Origin: Halopseudomonas pelagia CL-AP6
Lineage (GTDB): Bacteria; Pseudomonadota; Gammaproteobacteria; Pseudomonadales; Pseudomonadaceae
Length of the DNA: 64,000 bases
Direction of reading: 5' to 3'
NCBI RefSeq assembly: GCF_000410875.1
Contig: NZ_AROI01000002.1
Span: forward strand, 1 to 64,000
Made by a program: the position numbers and the translations under genes. Below the pieces are notes generated by a model that was not told the DNA's origin, ran no database searches, and saw only the letters and a program-made list of their open reading frames with translations. Positions 53,946-64,000 of this stretch are shown in pieces. Positions within the stretch are counted from its first letter, which is position 1. Each line of letters opens with the position of its first letter.

Positions 53946-54899
53946 ATGGATTCTCGAGATCTTCGTATCATTTTTGCCGGCACACCGGAATTTGCCGCAG
54001 TGCATCTGCGGGCGCTGTTAGATGCTCAGCTGCAGATAGTGGGTGTCTACAGCCAGCCAGATCGCCCTGCGGGGCGCGGGCAGAAGCTCGCCATGAGCGC
54101 AGTCAAGCAACTGGCTCTGCAGCATCAGTTGCCGGTGTTTCAACCCGAGCGGTTGCGCAGCCCCGAGGCACAAGCAGAACTGGCAGCGTTACGGCCGGAT
54201 CTGCTGGTGGTGGTGGCCTATGGTCTGATTCTGCCCCAGGCCGTTCTCGACATACCCAGGTTAGGTTGTATCAACAGCCATGCGTCATTGTTGCCGCGCT
54301 GGCGGGGCGCTGCTCCGATCCAACGCGCCATCGAAGCCGGCGACCCGGAGAGCGGTGTTACGGTCATGCGTATGGAAGCGGGGCTGGATACCGGCCCCAT
54401 GCTGCTGAAAGTCCATACGGAGCTCAGTCCTGCGGAGACCGGCGGCAGTCTGCATGACCGCCTGGCTCTGCTCGGCTCGCGCGTACTGGTAGAGGCCATC
54501 AGCGGCATGGCCGCCGGCACGCTACAAGGTGAGGTGCAGAACGATAGCCTGGCGACCTACGCACATAAACTCGATAAACGCGCAGCGACCATCGATTGGC
54601 AGCGTCCGGCGAGCGAACTGGATCGGCTAATACGAGCATTCAACCCTTGGCCGTTGGCCCATGCGCGCTGGCAGAATCAGCCGCTGAAGATCTGGGCCGC
54701 CGAGCCGGTCAGCGCAGAAGGTAACCCCGGGCAGGTGCTTGAGTGCAGCAAAAACGGCCTGGTAGTGGCTTGCGGCCAAAAGGCGCTGCGCCTTACCCGG
54801 CTGCAGCTCCCGGGCGGCAAGCCGTTGGCCTTTAGCGACCTGTATAACGCGCGCCGCGATCAATTTGCCGTCGGCCTGATGCTCGGTAACGGTCAATGA
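53946..54899 (+). CDS. fmt: Methionyl-tRNA formyltransferase
   Basis: A 317-residue enzyme. It has [18 protein letters not shown], the folate/catalytic [18 protein letters not shown] (Asn, His) and, in the C-terminal OB-like domain, [11 protein letters not shown]. The Ser before His, where Val is more usual (INVHAS), is a small variation. It overlaps rsmB (ATGA). Confidence 0.96.
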   Translation: MDSRDLRIIFAGTPEFAAVHLRALLDAQLQIVGVYSQPDRPAGRGQKLAMSAVKQLALQHQLPVFQPERLRSPEAQAELAALRPDLLVVVAYGLILPQAVLDIPRLGCINSHASLLPRWRGAAPIQRAIEAGDPESGVTVMRMEAGLDTGPMLLKVHTELSPAETGGSLHDRLALLGSRVLVEAISGMAAGTLQGEVQNDSLATYAHKLDKRAATIDWQRPASELDRLIRAFNPWPLAHARWQNQPLKIWAAEPVSAEGNPGQVLECSKNGLVVACGQKALRLTRLQLPGGKPLAFSDLYNARRDQFAVGLMLGNGQ

Positions 54900-56248
54900 C
54901 CCCGCGCCTGGCCGCCAGCAATGCGCTCAGCGCCGTCATGGCCGGCAAGGCCTCCCTGGGCACCAGCCTGCCAGCGCAGCTGCAGCATGTGATACCCCGC
55001 GACCAGGCGCTGGCACGTGAGCTGGCATTCGGTACCGCCCGCTGGTTCCAACGGCTCGATGGGCTGGCTAACGCACTGCTGGAAAAACCCCTGAAAGCCG
55101 CCGACCGCGATCTGCACGCGTTATTGCTGGTGGGTCTGTACCAACTGCTCTACACCCGGATTCCCGCCCACGCCGCCATCGATGAAAGTGTCAATGCGGC
55201 CAACACGCTGAAAAAACCCTGGGCCAAAGGTCTGCTAAACGCGGTGCTACGCCGAGCGCAGCGTGAGTCCGAAGAATTGCTGAATTCACTGGAGCGTGAC
55301 CCGACCATCCGCCTGTCCCACCCACGCTGGCTGCAGAAACAGCTGAAAGCCGACTGGCCGGAGCACTGGGAGGCTATCTGCAACGCCAATAACCAGCACC
55401 CGCCGATGACCTTGCGCATCAATCAGCAGAAAACCACCCGTCAAGCCTATCTCCAGCAGTTACAAGAGGCAGGCATGGCAGCCCAAGCCTGCCCGTTCAG
55501 CGCTGTCGGTATCACCCTGGTCAGCGCCTGCGATGTACAGCAATTGCCCGGTTTCGCGCTAGGGCTGGTCAGCGTCCAGGACGAGGCAGCGCAGTTGGCT
55601 GCGCCGTTGCTCGAGCTCAAGGCGGGGCAGCGGGTATTGGACGCTTGCTGCGCACCCGGCGGCAAGACCTGTCAGATATTGGAGTCCGAGGCACAGCTCG
55701 GCGCTGTGTTGGGGTTGGATCTGGAGCCTGCGCGGCTGCAACGCGTGCGCGACAATCTCCAGCGCCTGGGCTTGCAGGCCGAACTGAAGGCCGCCGATGC
55801 ACGGGACCTGCAGGCATGGTGGGACGGCCAGCCGTTTCAACGTATTCTGCTGGACGCACCCTGTTCGGCTACCGGCGTGATCCGCCGCCATCCCGATATA
55901 AAACTGACCCGCCAAGCCGCAGACATCGTCGCCCTGTCCAGCCTGCAAGGGCAGATCCTCGATGCCCTATGGCAAACCCTGGAGGTCGGCGGGATTCTGG
56001 TCTATGCCACCTGCTCAGTGCTGCCGGCAGAAAACACTCAGGTGATCGAAGCCTTTCTGGCACGTCAACCCGGGGCCCGCGAACTGGACATATGCGCCGC
56101 CTATGGCTTGCCCCAGGCCCACGGCCGACAACTAATGCCACAACCACAGGGCCATGATGGCTTTTATCTGGCAAAACTGATGAAAATAAGCGCCAGCAGC
56201 TCAGTGCAGGGCTACAATTCGGGGAATAAAGGGACCTCAGCAATATGA
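54896..56248 (+). CDS. rsmB: 16S rRNA (cytosine-967-C5)-methyltransferase
   Basis: A 450-residue protein. The N-terminal NusB-like RNA-binding domain covers 1-140. The SAM motif [15 protein letters not shown] and the two catalytic Cys motifs [15 protein letters not shown] and [13 protein letters not shown] are intact. It overlaps fmt and trkA by four bases each, so translation of the three is coupled. Confidence 0.96.
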   Translation: MTPRLAASNALSAVMAGKASLGTSLPAQLQHVIPRDQALARELAFGTARWFQRLDGLANALLEKPLKAADRDLHALLLVGLYQLLYTRIPAHAAIDESVNAANTLKKPWAKGLLNAVLRRAQRESEELLNSLERDPTIRLSHPRWLQKQLKADWPEHWEAICNANNQHPPMTLRINQQKTTRQAYLQQLQEAGMAAQACPFSAVGITLVSACDVQQLPGFALGLVSVQDEAAQLAAPLLELKAGQRVLDACCAPGGKTCQILESEAQLGAVLGLDLEPARLQRVRDNLQRLGLQAELKAADARDLQAWWDGQPFQRILLDAPCSATGVIRRHPDIKLTRQAADIVALSSLQGQILDALWQTLEVGGILVYATCSVLPAENTQVIEAFLARQPGARELDICAAYGLPQAHGRQLMPQPQGHDGFYLAKLMKISASSSVQGYNSGNKGTSAI

Positions 56249-57618
56249 AGATCATTATTCTCGGCGCCGGCCAAGTGGGCGGCAGCTTGGCCGCCGAGCT
56301 GGCCAGCGAAGCCAACGACATTACCGTCATCGATACCGACGGCCCACGCCTGCGTGAACTCAGCGACCGCCTGGACATCCGTACCGTGGTCGGCAAAGGT
56401 TCGTTTCCGACCGTGTTACGCCAGGCCGGCGCCGATGACGCCGACATGCTGATCGCCGTCACCAGCAGTGACGAGACCAACATGATTGCCTGCCAGGTCG
56501 CTTACACGCTGTTTCGTACGCCGACCAAAATTGCGCGCATCCGTGAATCCGCTTACCTGACCCGCGGCGGACTCTTTCATAACGAAGCCGTGCCGATTGA
56601 CGTATTGATCAGCCCCGAGCAGGCAGTGACCACTTACGTTAAACGCTTGATCGAGAATCCCGGCGCACTGCAGGTGCTGGATTTTGCTGAAGGTAAGGTG
56701 CAGTTGGTGGCCGTGCGGGCTTACTACGGCGGCCCGCTGGTCGGTCAGGAGCTGCGCTTTCTGCGTCAGCACATGCCCGGCGTCGATACCCGGGTGGCGG
56801 CCATTTTCCGCAAGAATCGGCCAATCATTCCCAAAGGCGATACCATCATCGAGGCCGACGATGAGGTGTTCTTCATTGCCGCTACCCACGATATCCGCGC
56901 GGTGATGAGTGAGTTGCGGCGCCTGGAGAAAAACTATAAGCGTGTTCTGATCGCCGGTGGCGGCAATATTGGCGAGCGCCTGGCAGAAGCGATCGAAAGC
57001 CGCTACAACGTGCGCATCATCGAGAAGAACAAAAGCCGGGCCGACTATCTGTCACAGAACCTGGATAAAACCATCGTGCTGCACGGCAGCGCCTCGGACA
57101 AAGAACTGTTGATCGAGGAGAATATCGAAGACGTAGATATTTTCTGCGCTCTGACCAATGATGACGAAGCCAATATCATGTCCTCAATGCTGGCCAAACG
57201 GCTCGGCGCGCGCAAGGTCATGGCACTGATCAATAACCCTGCGTATGTCGACCTGGTACAGGGCGGCGAAATCGATATTGCCATTTCACCATCCCAGGCC
57301 ACCATTGGCACGCTGCTGACCCATGTGCGCCGCGGCGATATTGTTAACGTTTACTCACTCCGTCGCGGGGCAGCTGAGGCCATCGAAGCCGTCGCACACG
57401 GCGACTCGCGCTCCTCCAAGGTGGTGGGACGCAAGATTGGCGAGATCAACCTGCCGCCGGGCACCACCATCGGCGCCATCGTCCGCGGCGAGGACGTCTT
57501 GATCGCCCATGACTCGACGCTGATCGAGCCCGAAGATCACGTCATCCTGTTCGTGATCGACAAAAAACATATCCGCGACGTCGAGCGCCTATTCCAGGTC
57601 GGGCTGACGTTCTTCTAA
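56245..57618 (+). CDS. trkA: Trk potassium uptake regulatory protein TrkA
   Basis: A 457-residue peripheral protein with two RCK modules. The nucleotide loops are [16 protein letters not shown] and [17 protein letters not shown]; each is followed by a TrkA_C domain. It gates TrkH, encoded 37 bases downstream. Confidence 0.96.
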   Translation: MKIIILGAGQVGGSLAAELASEANDITVIDTDGPRLRELSDRLDIRTVVGKGSFPTVLRQAGADDADMLIAVTSSDETNMIACQVAYTLFRTPTKIARIRESAYLTRGGLFHNEAVPIDVLISPEQAVTTYVKRLIENPGALQVLDFAEGKVQLVAVRAYYGGPLVGQELRFLRQHMPGVDTRVAAIFRKNRPIIPKGDTIIEADDEVFFIAATHDIRAVMSELRRLEKNYKRVLIAGGGNIGERLAEAIESRYNVRIIEKNKSRADYLSQNLDKTIVLHGSASDKELLIEENIEDVDIFCALTNDDEANIMSSMLAKRLGARKVMALINNPAYVDLVQGGEIDIAISPSQATIGTLLTHVRRGDIVNVYSLRRGAAEAIEAVAHGDSRSSKVVGRKIGEINLPPGTTIGAIVRGEDVLIAHDSTLIEPEDHVILFVIDKKHIRDVERLFQVGLTFF

Positions 57619-57655
57619 TGGCCACTCTCCCGATCAACAGCCACTAAGGACGCGC

Positions 57656-59104
57656 ATGCAGTTCACCCAAATTCAGCGCATTCTCGGCATTTTGCTGATG
57701 CTGTTTTCCACCAGCATGCTACCGGCCGTTGCGGTTGGCTTTTTCTATGGAGAGCAGGCCCGCGAAGCCTTTATGGTGGCCTTTTTGATCACCATGGTCG
57801 CAGGCTTTCTGATCTGGTTTCCCGCCCGTCACCAGCGCAACGAGCTGCGCACCCGCGACGGTTATCTGATTGTGGTGCTGTTCTGGCTGGTCTTGGGGCT
57901 GTTCGGGGCGGTGCCTTTGTATCTGCTGGACATGCCAGATCTGAGTGTTGCCGATTCGGTGTTCGAGTCCTTTTCCGGGCTGACCACCACAGGCGCCACG
58001 GTGATCACCGGCCTGGATACCTTGCCTCGGACATTGTTGTACTACCGGCAGCAATTGCAGTGGTTCGGCGGTATGGGGATCATCGTGCTGGCGGTCGCTA
58101 TCCTGCCCATGCTGGGCGTTGGCGGCATGCAGCTGTACCGCGCAGAGATGCCCGGGCCGCTCAAGGAAAACAAGCTGACACCGCGCATCGCGGAAACCGC
58201 CAAAGTACTCTGGTTTATTTACGCAGGGCTGACGGTAGCCTGCGCGCTGGCTTACTGGGCGGCTGGCATGGAGCTATTCGACGCCATAGGTCACAGCTTC
58301 TCCACCGTAGCGATTGGCGGTTTCTCCACCCATGACGCGAGTATCGGCCATTACAACAGTTCGCTGATCGAGCTGATCTGCATCCTTTTTATGCTGATTT
58401 CCGGCATCAATTTCGCCCTGCATTTTCTTGCCTGGCGCTTTCGTTCGCTGAAAAACTACTGGCAAGACCCAGAATGCCGTGCCTATATCCTGATCCTCGC
58501 CGCCTTGTTTTTAGTGTGTTGCGTGATCCTGATTCACTTCCAGTACTATGATGTCTGGACCTCCATCCGCTACGCCGCTTTCCAGACCGTTTCCATTGCC
58601 ACCACCACCGGCTTTGGCGTAACCGACTTTGCTGCCTGGCCCACCGTATTGCCCTTCCTGTTGCTTTATGCGAGTTTTATTGGCGCCTGTGCCGGGTCAA
58701 CCGGGGGCGGTATGAAGGTTATCCGAGTACTGTTGCTGTACAAGCAGGGCTCGCGCGAGACGAAGAAACTGCTGCATCCGCACGGTGTGTTCCCCGTGAA
58801 GCTGGGCAACAAGGCGGTGCCTGACCGGGTCGTGGAGGCGGTGTGGGGATTCTGTGCGGTGTATGTTTTTGCCTTCGCCGTACTGTTTTTGATATTGCTC
58901 GGCACCGGGCTGGATTTCGTCACGGCTTTTTCAGCGTTGGCCGCCTGTATCAATAACCTCGGGCCGGGTCTGGGCGAAGTGTCCGCGCACTACGGTGATC
59001 TTTCGTCCACAGTCAAATGGATCCTCAGCTTTGCCATGCTGCTGGGCCGGCTTGAGGTGTTCACGCTGTTGGTGCTCTTCACCCCGATGTTCTGGCGGCG
59101 CTAG
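57656..59104 (+). CDS. trkH: Trk potassium transporter TrkH
   Basis: A 482-residue channel-like transporter. The four selectivity-filter repeats are visible: GLTTTGATV, STVAIGGFSTHD, ATTTGFGVTDF and NNLGPGLGEV. The N-terminus MQFTQIQRILGILLMLFS is standard. It ends in TAG, four bases before the convergent PilZ gene. In P. aeruginosa trkH lies elsewhere in this neighbourhood order, so direct trkA-trkH adjacency is lineage-specific as far as I recall. Confidence 0.96.
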   Translation: MQFTQIQRILGILLMLFSTSMLPAVAVGFFYGEQAREAFMVAFLITMVAGFLIWFPARHQRNELRTRDGYLIVVLFWLVLGLFGAVPLYLLDMPDLSVADSVFESFSGLTTTGATVITGLDTLPRTLLYYRQQLQWFGGMGIIVLAVAILPMLGVGGMQLYRAEMPGPLKENKLTPRIAETAKVLWFIYAGLTVACALAYWAAGMELFDAIGHSFSTVAIGGFSTHDASIGHYNSSLIELICILFMLISGINFALHFLAWRFRSLKNYWQDPECRAYILILAALFLVCCVILIHFQYYDVWTSIRYAAFQTVSIATTTGFGVTDFAAWPTVLPFLLLYASFIGACAGSTGGGMKVIRVLLLYKQGSRETKKLLHPHGVFPVKLGNKAVPDRVVEAVWGFCAVYVFAFAVLFLILLGTGLDFVTAFSALAACINNLGPGLGEVSAHYGDLSSTVKWILSFAMLLGRLEVFTLLVLFTPMFWRR

Positions 59105-59107
59105 CGA

Positions 59108-59392
59108 TTAGCCGCCCGCTTCGGAGTCAGTATCCAGGAAGGCCAACCCGATGCCTTCGCCTTCGATGGCGCGCTGCACCACCATGGCCAGCACTGGTGC
59201 TTCAATAGGCATGTCCTGAACCTGGCCCTGCACTTCGGTGCCGGCTGGGAGCACCACCAGATCCGAATTTTCAACAAACACCCCGCCATCTGAAAGGTCG
59301 CGGGTGAAACCATACAAATCACCAATATCTGGATGGCTGATCTTGATACGGCAACGCATGGGTGTGCGCGGATGTTGTCGCTGATTGGACAT
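59108..59392 (-). CDS. PilZ-domain protein
   Basis: A 94-residue single-domain cyclic-di-GMP receptor candidate. The motif RQHPRTPMR supplies the RxxxR pair, and DLSDGGVFVE the [D/N]xSxxG motif; the beta-barrel follows. It is the equivalent of PA0012 by position. Confidence 0.92.
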   Translation of the reverse strand: MSNQRQHPRTPMRCRIKISHPDIGDLYGFTRDLSDGGVFVENSDLVVLPAGTEVQGQVQDMPIEAPVLAMVVQRAIEGEGIGLAFLDTDSEAGG

Positions 59393-59427
59393 GTTGTTTA
59401 TCCCCCCTGACGCGTTCTATTGATGGC

Positions 59428-60315
59428 TCAATACCATTTCTTCTCGCCCGGCGGGCGCTTCTTGAAGCGTTTCATGCTCCACATATACTGACTGGGCCAG
59501 CGTCGTACGTAGCTCTCGATGGTCTTGCTCATACTGGCCACAGCAGCATCAGCGTCCTCACTGTAAAGCGACTCGGGCGCCGCTTCCACTATCACTTTGA
59601 ATCCGCTGTTATCCGCCAGCCGCAGGCAGTGTAAATAGATCGCCTGGGCATCGTTGCCCTTGAGCAGATTGGGTACGAACTTACTGGTCAACGCCTGAAC
59701 AGCAAAGAAGGGCACGAAGAGGCCACTTTTCAGCGCCGGCTCCGGGTCCGCCGGGATGCCCACGGCACCACCCTTGCGCACTTCGCGCATGACGCTGATG
59801 ATGCCCTCGCGGGTCGAGGGGGCAACCTTATTGCCCAATTGCACCCGTTGCTTTTTAAGCAGGTCATCCACCGCTTTCTGTTTTGGTGGGCGGTAGAAAA
59901 TGACCGGTGAGCACTGGGAGCAATACCAGTGATTCAACACCTCCCAGTTGCCCAGGTGGCTGGTGATGCCTACCACGCCCTTACCCTCGGCCAGCGCCGC
60001 CTGCAGGATATCCATACCCTCGACCTCTTTGATCAGCCCGACAGTCTTCTGCGGGGTCCACATCCAGGCGCAGGCGCTCTCGGCAAAGGCGCGGCCGGTA
60101 TCCAGCAGTGTCTTGCCAACCAGCTCCTCGCGTTCCTGCTCGCTCAGCTCCGGCATACAGTGTGCAAGGTTGGTTCTGACCACCTCACGCGAACGGTTGG
60201 GCAGCTTCCACATCAACCAGCCCAGGGCGGCGCCACAGCGTTGTGCCACGCCGAAGGGCAGGCTGGAAAAGAGTTTTAGAAATCCGACAATGATGGCGCC
60301 CTTGAACCGCTCCAC
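59428..60315 (-). CDS. htrB: Lipid A biosynthesis lauroyl/myristoyl acyltransferase-like protein
   Basis: A 295-residue member of the LpxL/HtrB family, membrane-anchored near the N-terminus (AIIVGFLKLFSSLPFGVAQRCGAALGWLMW). The catalytic HLGNWE motif (His with Glu five residues later) is in GITSHLGNWEVLNHW. Other family motifs are VIFYRPPKQKAVDDLL and VGIPADPEPALKSGLFVPFF. It acts on lipid A at the inner membrane. The exact acyl position is not predictable, so the symbol is tentative. Confidence 0.88.
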   Translation of the reverse strand: MERFKGAIIVGFLKLFSSLPFGVAQRCGAALGWLMWKLPNRSREVVRTNLAHCMPELSEQEREELVGKTLLDTGRAFAESACAWMWTPQKTVGLIKEVEGMDILQAALAEGKGVVGITSHLGNWEVLNHWYCSQCSPVIFYRPPKQKAVDDLLKKQRVQLGNKVAPSTREGIISVMREVRKGGAVGIPADPEPALKSGLFVPFFAVQALTSKFVPNLLKGNDAQAIYLHCLRLADNSGFKVIVEAAPESLYSEDADAAVASMSKTIESYVRRWPSQYMWSMKRFKKRPPGEKKWY

Positions 60316-60403
60316 TCGCTAACTCCCTCGTATATTATTCAGCCATTGTAAAGGCAAGCACGCCGTGCGGCGAGAACGCCGCGCCGGTCCGGCGCCGTCC
60401 GGC

Positions 60404-60988
60404 TCATCCCGTGCTCAAACAGGGGTAGCGGAAACAGTCCGTGGTGTGATCCATGACCATGCCCGTGGCCTGCATAAAGGCATAACAGATAGTCGGGCCA
60501 ACAAAGGTAAATCCGGCCTTTTTCAGCGCCTTGCTCATGGCTTCTGCTTCATCGGTCTTGGTGGGTATCTGGCTGATGCCGTTGAAGTGATTGATCAACG
60601 GCCGGCCGCCGACAAACTGCCACAGCCATTCGCCAGGATCAGTCTGCTCGCTCAGGCGCAGCCAGGCCTGGGCATTCTGCCGTGCGCCTTTGACCTTGAG
60701 CCGGTTGCGGATGATGCCGGTATCCTCCAGCAGGTCGAGCAGATCATTATCAGTCAGATTGGCCATAAACTGCGGATCAAAGCCGCGGTACACCTCGCGG
60801 TATCGATCACGCTTTTTCAGGATGGTGATCCACGACAATCCAGCCTGAAAGCCATCGAGTAACAGCTTTTCAAACAGCCGCTGGGCATCGTATTCGGGCA
60901 CGCCCCACTCGGTATCGTGGTAAGCCTGATAGACCGGATCGGCGGAACACCACTGGCAACGCTGCAGGGGATAATCGGAACTGGACAT
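60404..60988 (-). CDS. tag: DNA-3-methyladenine glycosylase I
   Basis: A 194-residue protein from ATG 60988 (MSSSDYPLQRCQWC), with GGAGGG upstream. Zinc-ligand and catalytic residues are present: RCQWCSADPVYQAYHDTEWG, LFEKLLLDGFQAGLSWITIL, and near the end GFTFVGPTICYAFMQATGMVMDHTTDCFR. In the conserved order between htrB-like and glyQ. Confidence 0.95.
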   Translation of the reverse strand: MSSSDYPLQRCQWCSADPVYQAYHDTEWGVPEYDAQRLFEKLLLDGFQAGLSWITILKKRDRYREVYRGFDPQFMANLTDNDLLDLLEDTGIIRNRLKVKGARQNAQAWLRLSEQTDPGEWLWQFVGGRPLINHFNGISQIPTKTDEAEAMSKALKKAGFTFVGPTICYAFMQATGMVMDHTTDCFRYPCLSTG

Positions 60989-61027
60989 TAACCCTCCGGA
61001 GACAGATCTATGTGCCATCGCATGCGC

Positions 61028-61864
61028 TCAGACCTGTTCAATTCGGTCTGGCTGGATGCGGATGCGACCAAGCTTCATCAGCCCGCCAATGGCTTTCTTG
61101 AAATTGCCTTTGCTGACACCAAACTCGCGGGCGATTAGTTCCGGCGGGCTCTTGTCGCTGATCATCAGCACCCCATCATGCTCCTCTAGCCGTTGCATGA
61201 TCTGCTCCTGCAATACATCAGCGGCCTCGCTACCAACCGGCTGCAGACTCAGGCTGATCTTGCCATCCGGGCGGATTTCCTTGATGTAACCGACTTCCTG
61301 CATACCGCTGCGCAGAAATTTGAAGGCTTCGTTCTTGTGCACCAGGCCCCAATGTTGACCATTGATGATCGCCTTGAAGCCCAGGTCGGTCACACCCGCG
61401 ATCAGCAGACTGACTTGCTCCCCGACCTTGTAACGCACTGGTAGCTTGTCCAGATGGCGATCCAGGTGCGCGGTCGCAGTGATACGTCGGGTGTGCTTAT
61501 CCAGATACAGATAGACCACGCAGTAATCACCCACCTCTAGCGGACGCTTTTCCTCGGAGTGCGGCAGCAGCACATCCTTGGGTAGACCCCAGTCGAGAAA
61601 CAATCCGACCCGGTTGATCTCTGCGACCTTGAGGCTGGCGAAGTCGCCGACCTGCGCTTTGGGCGTCTCGGTGGTGGCGATCAATTTATCTTCGCTGTCG
61701 AGGTAGATAAACACATTCAGCCAGTCCTCGACTTCAGTCGGCGTGTCCTTGGGAATATAGCGATTGGGTAGCAGAATCTCGCCGTCCGGTCCGCCGTCGA
61801 GGTAAAGGCCAAAGCCGGTATGCTTGACGATTTGTAGGGTGTTGTAACGCCCGATAGCGGCCAT
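61028..61864 (-). CDS. cvfB: S1-like RNA-binding protein, CvfB family
   Basis: A 278-residue protein from ATG 61864 (MAAIGRYNTLQIVKHTGFGLYLDGG). Three S1/OB-like repeats (about 5-60, 70-130 and 145-215) are followed by a winged-helix C-terminus (PPELIAREFGVSKGNFKKAIGGLMK). Known in Staphylococcus for virulence control; the role in pseudomonads is not settled. The gap to glyQ (248 bases) holds TATACT at 62070 as a likely -10 element and nothing else. Confidence 0.9.
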   Translation of the reverse strand: MAAIGRYNTLQIVKHTGFGLYLDGGPDGEILLPNRYIPKDTPTEVEDWLNVFIYLDSEDKLIATTETPKAQVGDFASLKVAEINRVGLFLDWGLPKDVLLPHSEEKRPLEVGDYCVVYLYLDKHTRRITATAHLDRHLDKLPVRYKVGEQVSLLIAGVTDLGFKAIINGQHWGLVHKNEAFKFLRSGMQEVGYIKEIRPDGKISLSLQPVGSEAADVLQEQIMQRLEEHDGVLMISDKSPPELIAREFGVSKGNFKKAIGGLMKLGRIRIQPDRIEQV

Positions 61865-62111
61865 ATGGGTATTCCCGAATGAAGGTAAGAGCATTGTAGC
61901 AGCCTGTCCAATGGGACAAACCAGGTAACTAGACGCAGAGCCCGATATTCATTACGTCTTCCTGTGCCTTTTGACAACTGGCAGGCCGAGATGGAGAGCA
62001 GGCGCGGGCGCCTGGCAAATTGCCCTGCCAAATCCACGCCATTCCTGTATGTCCGGGGCCGTCTGATTGTATACTGCGGCCTTTATTTTAAAGCCTAACC
62101 GGACAAATCAC

Positions 62112-63059
62112 GTGACTCAGACCAATCCAGCCACGCAAAGCTTCCAAGGCCTGATCCTTGCCCTGCAGAGTTACTGGGCAGAGAAGGGCTGTGTGATCCT
62201 CCAGCCCTACGATATGGAAATGGGCGCTGGCACCTTTCACACGGCCACCTTCCTGCGCGCCATCGGCCCGGAAACCTGGCACGCCGCCTATGTGCAGCCT
62301 AGCCGCCGTCCCTCTGACGGCCGCTACGGCGACAACCCCAACCGCTTGCAGCACTACTACCAATTCCAAGTGGTGTTGAAACCCAATCCCGGCGATATGC
62401 AGGAGTTGTATCTGGATTCGTTGAAACATATTGGTGTGGACACCCAGGTGCATGACGTCCGCTTCGTCGAAGACAACTGGGAGTCGCCCACGCTGGGTGC
62501 CTGGGGCCTGGGCTGGGAAGTCTGGCTGAACGGTATGGAGGTCACCCAGTTCACCTACTTCCAGCAGGTCGGCGGTGTCGAGTGCTATCCGGTGACCGGC
62601 GAGATCACTTACGGGCTTGAGCGGTTGGCAATGTACCTGCAGGGCGTCGATTCGGTCTACGACCTGGTGTATTCCGACGGCCCGTTCGGCAAGGTGACCT
62701 ACGGTGATGTGTTCCATCAGAACGAGGTTGAGCAATCAACCTACAACTTCGAACACGCCAACGTCGAGAAGCAACTGGAGCTGTTTGATTTCTACGAAAG
62801 CGAAGCCAACCGTCTGATGGCTGCCGAGCTGCCGCTGCCAGCCTACGAAATGGTGATCAAGGCCTCCCACGCCTTCAACCTGCTGGATGCACGCCGGGCC
62901 ATTTCCGTGACTGCGCGTCAGCAATACATACTGCGTGTGCGCACCCTGTCACGCGCCATCGCCCAGAGTTATCTGCAAGCCCGCGCCAAGCTCGGTTTCC
63001 CGATGGCCACGCCCGAACTGCGTGACGAAGTACTGGCCAAACTCAAGGAGGCCGAATAA
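62112..63059 (+). CDS. glyQ: Glycyl-tRNA synthetase alpha chain
   Basis: A 315-residue class II subunit from GTG 62112; the same length as in P. aeruginosa favours this over the ATG at 62067. Motifs: [53 protein letters not shown] (motif 2) and [11 protein letters not shown] (motif 3). It overlaps glyS (TAATG). Confidence 0.97.
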   Translation: MTQTNPATQSFQGLILALQSYWAEKGCVILQPYDMEMGAGTFHTATFLRAIGPETWHAAYVQPSRRPSDGRYGDNPNRLQHYYQFQVVLKPNPGDMQELYLDSLKHIGVDTQVHDVRFVEDNWESPTLGAWGLGWEVWLNGMEVTQFTYFQQVGGVECYPVTGEITYGLERLAMYLQGVDSVYDLVYSDGPFGKVTYGDVFHQNEVEQSTYNFEHANVEKQLELFDFYESEANRLMAAELPLPAYEMVIKASHAFNLLDARRAISVTARQQYILRVRTLSRAIAQSYLQARAKLGFPMATPELRDEVLAKLKEAE

Positions 63060-64000
63060 TGCTGGCTCAGGATTTTCTGGTAGAACTGGGCACCGAAGAG
63101 CTGCCCCCCAAATCGCTGAAGACGCTGGCCGAAGCCTTTCTCGCCGGCGTTGAAAAAGGCCTGAATGAGGCCGGACTGGAGTTCCAGAGCGCACGCCATT
63201 ACGCAGCGCCTCGGCGTCTGGCCATTCTGGTCGAGCAACTGTCGACCCAACAGCCTGACCGCACACAACAGATGGACGGCCCACCACTGCAGGCGGCCTT
63301 CGACAGCGAAGGCAAACCGACTAAGGCCGCTGAAGGCTTTGCCAAGAAGTGCGGCGTGTCAGTTGCCGAACTGGATCAGAGCGGCCCCAAGCTGCGCTAT
63401 GTACAAAGCATCCCCGGACAACCTGCGGCAGATCTGCTACCGGGTATTGTCGATGCAGCGCTAGCTGCTCTGCCGATTCCCAAGCGCATGCGCTGGGCAG
63501 CGAGCAAGACCGAATTTGTGCGTCCAACCCAGTGGCTGGTGATGCTCCAGGGCGACTCGATCATCCCTGTCGAGATCCTCTCCCAGCACGCCGCGCGTAC
63601 CTCTCGCGGGCACCGCTTCCATCACCCGGAAGAGATCCGCATCGGTATTCCCGCCAGCTACGCCGACGACCTGCGCAAGGGTCACGTGATTGCCGATTTC
63701 GCCGAGCGCCGCGAACTAATTCGCCAGCGCGTCGAACAGCTGGCCGCCGAGCAGCAGGGCACTGCGATCATGCCCGATGACCTGCTCGATGAAGTTACTG
63801 CACTGGTCGAGTGGCCGGTGCCGCTGGTGTGTAGCTTCGAAGAACGCTTCCTCGACGTGCCCCAGGAAGCCCTTATCTCGACCATGCAGGACAACCAGAA
63901 GTACTTCTGCCTGCTCGATGCCAATGGCAAGCTGCTGCCACGCTTTATTACCGTGGCCAATATCGAATCCAAGGACCCGGCGCAGATCATCTCCGGTAAC
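63059..64000 (+). CDS. glyS: Glycyl-tRNA synthetase beta chain, 5' part
   Basis: The first 314 residues of GlyS; the 3' end lies outside the window. The start [18 protein letters not shown] is standard. The family motifs GPP, FARRKC-like region ([12 protein letters not shown]), PKRMRW and [20 protein letters not shown] are visible. Confidence 0.97.
   Translation, partial: MLAQDFLVELGTEELPPKSLKTLAEAFLAGVEKGLNEAGLEFQSARHYAAPRRLAILVEQLSTQQPDRTQQMDGPPLQAAFDSEGKPTKAAEGFAKKCGVSVAELDQSGPKLRYVQSIPGQPAADLLPGIVDAALAALPIPKRMRWAASKTEFVRPTQWLVMLQGDSIIPVEILSQHAARTSRGHRFHHPEEIRIGIPASYADDLRKGHVIADFAERRELIRQRVEQLAAEQQGTAIMPDDLLDEVTALVEWPVPLVCSFEERFLDVPQEALISTMQDNQKYFCLLDANGKLLPRFITVANIESKDPAQIISGN

Overview
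The window reads as the chromosome of a gammaproteobacterium of the family Pseudomonadaceae. The right end carries a block (glyS/glyQ, tag, htrB-like, PilZ, trkH/trkA, rsmB, fmt, def, LysM, dprA, tsaC, hemF, aroE, then trpA/trpB/trpI) in nearly the same order as the origin-proximal region of Pseudomonas aeruginosa. Protein lengths, for example a 315-residue GlyQ, also fit. The exact genus (Pseudomonas in the broad sense or Halopseudomonas) is inference.

Layout. (1) 1-7.4 kb is an accessory patchwork: the end of a HEPN/Abi-like gene followed by an attC-like inverted repeat, an IS4-family element whose transposase has two in-frame stops, an orphan low-GC gene, an HNH endonuclease gene set between two related membrane-protein genes and bounded by diverged direct repeats, and a VOC gene bounded by another repeat pair. 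(2) 7.4-12.8 kb holds a methyltransferase broken by one amber codon, an AraC/DJ-1 regulator, an Old Yellow Enzyme, a decayed PAAR plus lipoprotein pair, and an SDR. (3) 12.9-20.3 kb is inorganic ion transport: modABC with modE and a clear ModE operator, a cytochrome b561, and a sulfur module (SulP permease, two YeeE/YedE genes, a BigR/SqrR-type ArsR repressor with an inverted-repeat operator, and a divergent OsmC protein).

(4) 20.4-27.6 kb is the most interesting region. A methyltransferase gene and an operon (thermostable-hemolysin family protein, AMP-dependent ligase, haem-oxygenase-like metal oxidase, SDR, exported TPR protein) end in a QseBC/PmrAB-type two-component system. Both transcription units are preceded by the same direct repeat, CTTAAG-N5-CTTAAG, which is the known recognition pattern of PmrA/QseB-type regulators. 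The cluster therefore looks self-regulated and could make a modified fatty-acid or acyl product. (5) 27.7-40.9 kb is mostly catabolic: SDR, nitronate monooxygenase, aldo/keto reductase, and a ketone-body cassette (acetoacetyl-CoA synthetase, 3-hydroxybutyrate dehydrogenase, GntP permease) with a sigma-54 promoter, three upstream enhancer-like sites and an HbcR-like activator, followed by exporters and an alcohol dehydrogenase. (6) 41-64 kb is core genome: a GGDEF-EAL sensor, an aminopeptidase, trpI/trpBA, aroE-hemF-tsaC-dprA, def-fmt-rsmB-trkA-trkH, PilZ, lipid A acyltransferase, tag, CvfB and glyQS (glyS runs off the window).

A recurring oddity is that four otherwise open genes each carry one internal TAG. 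Ordinary decay is the likeliest cause, because TAG also ends intact genes here. No tRNA, rRNA or CRISPR array was recognised.
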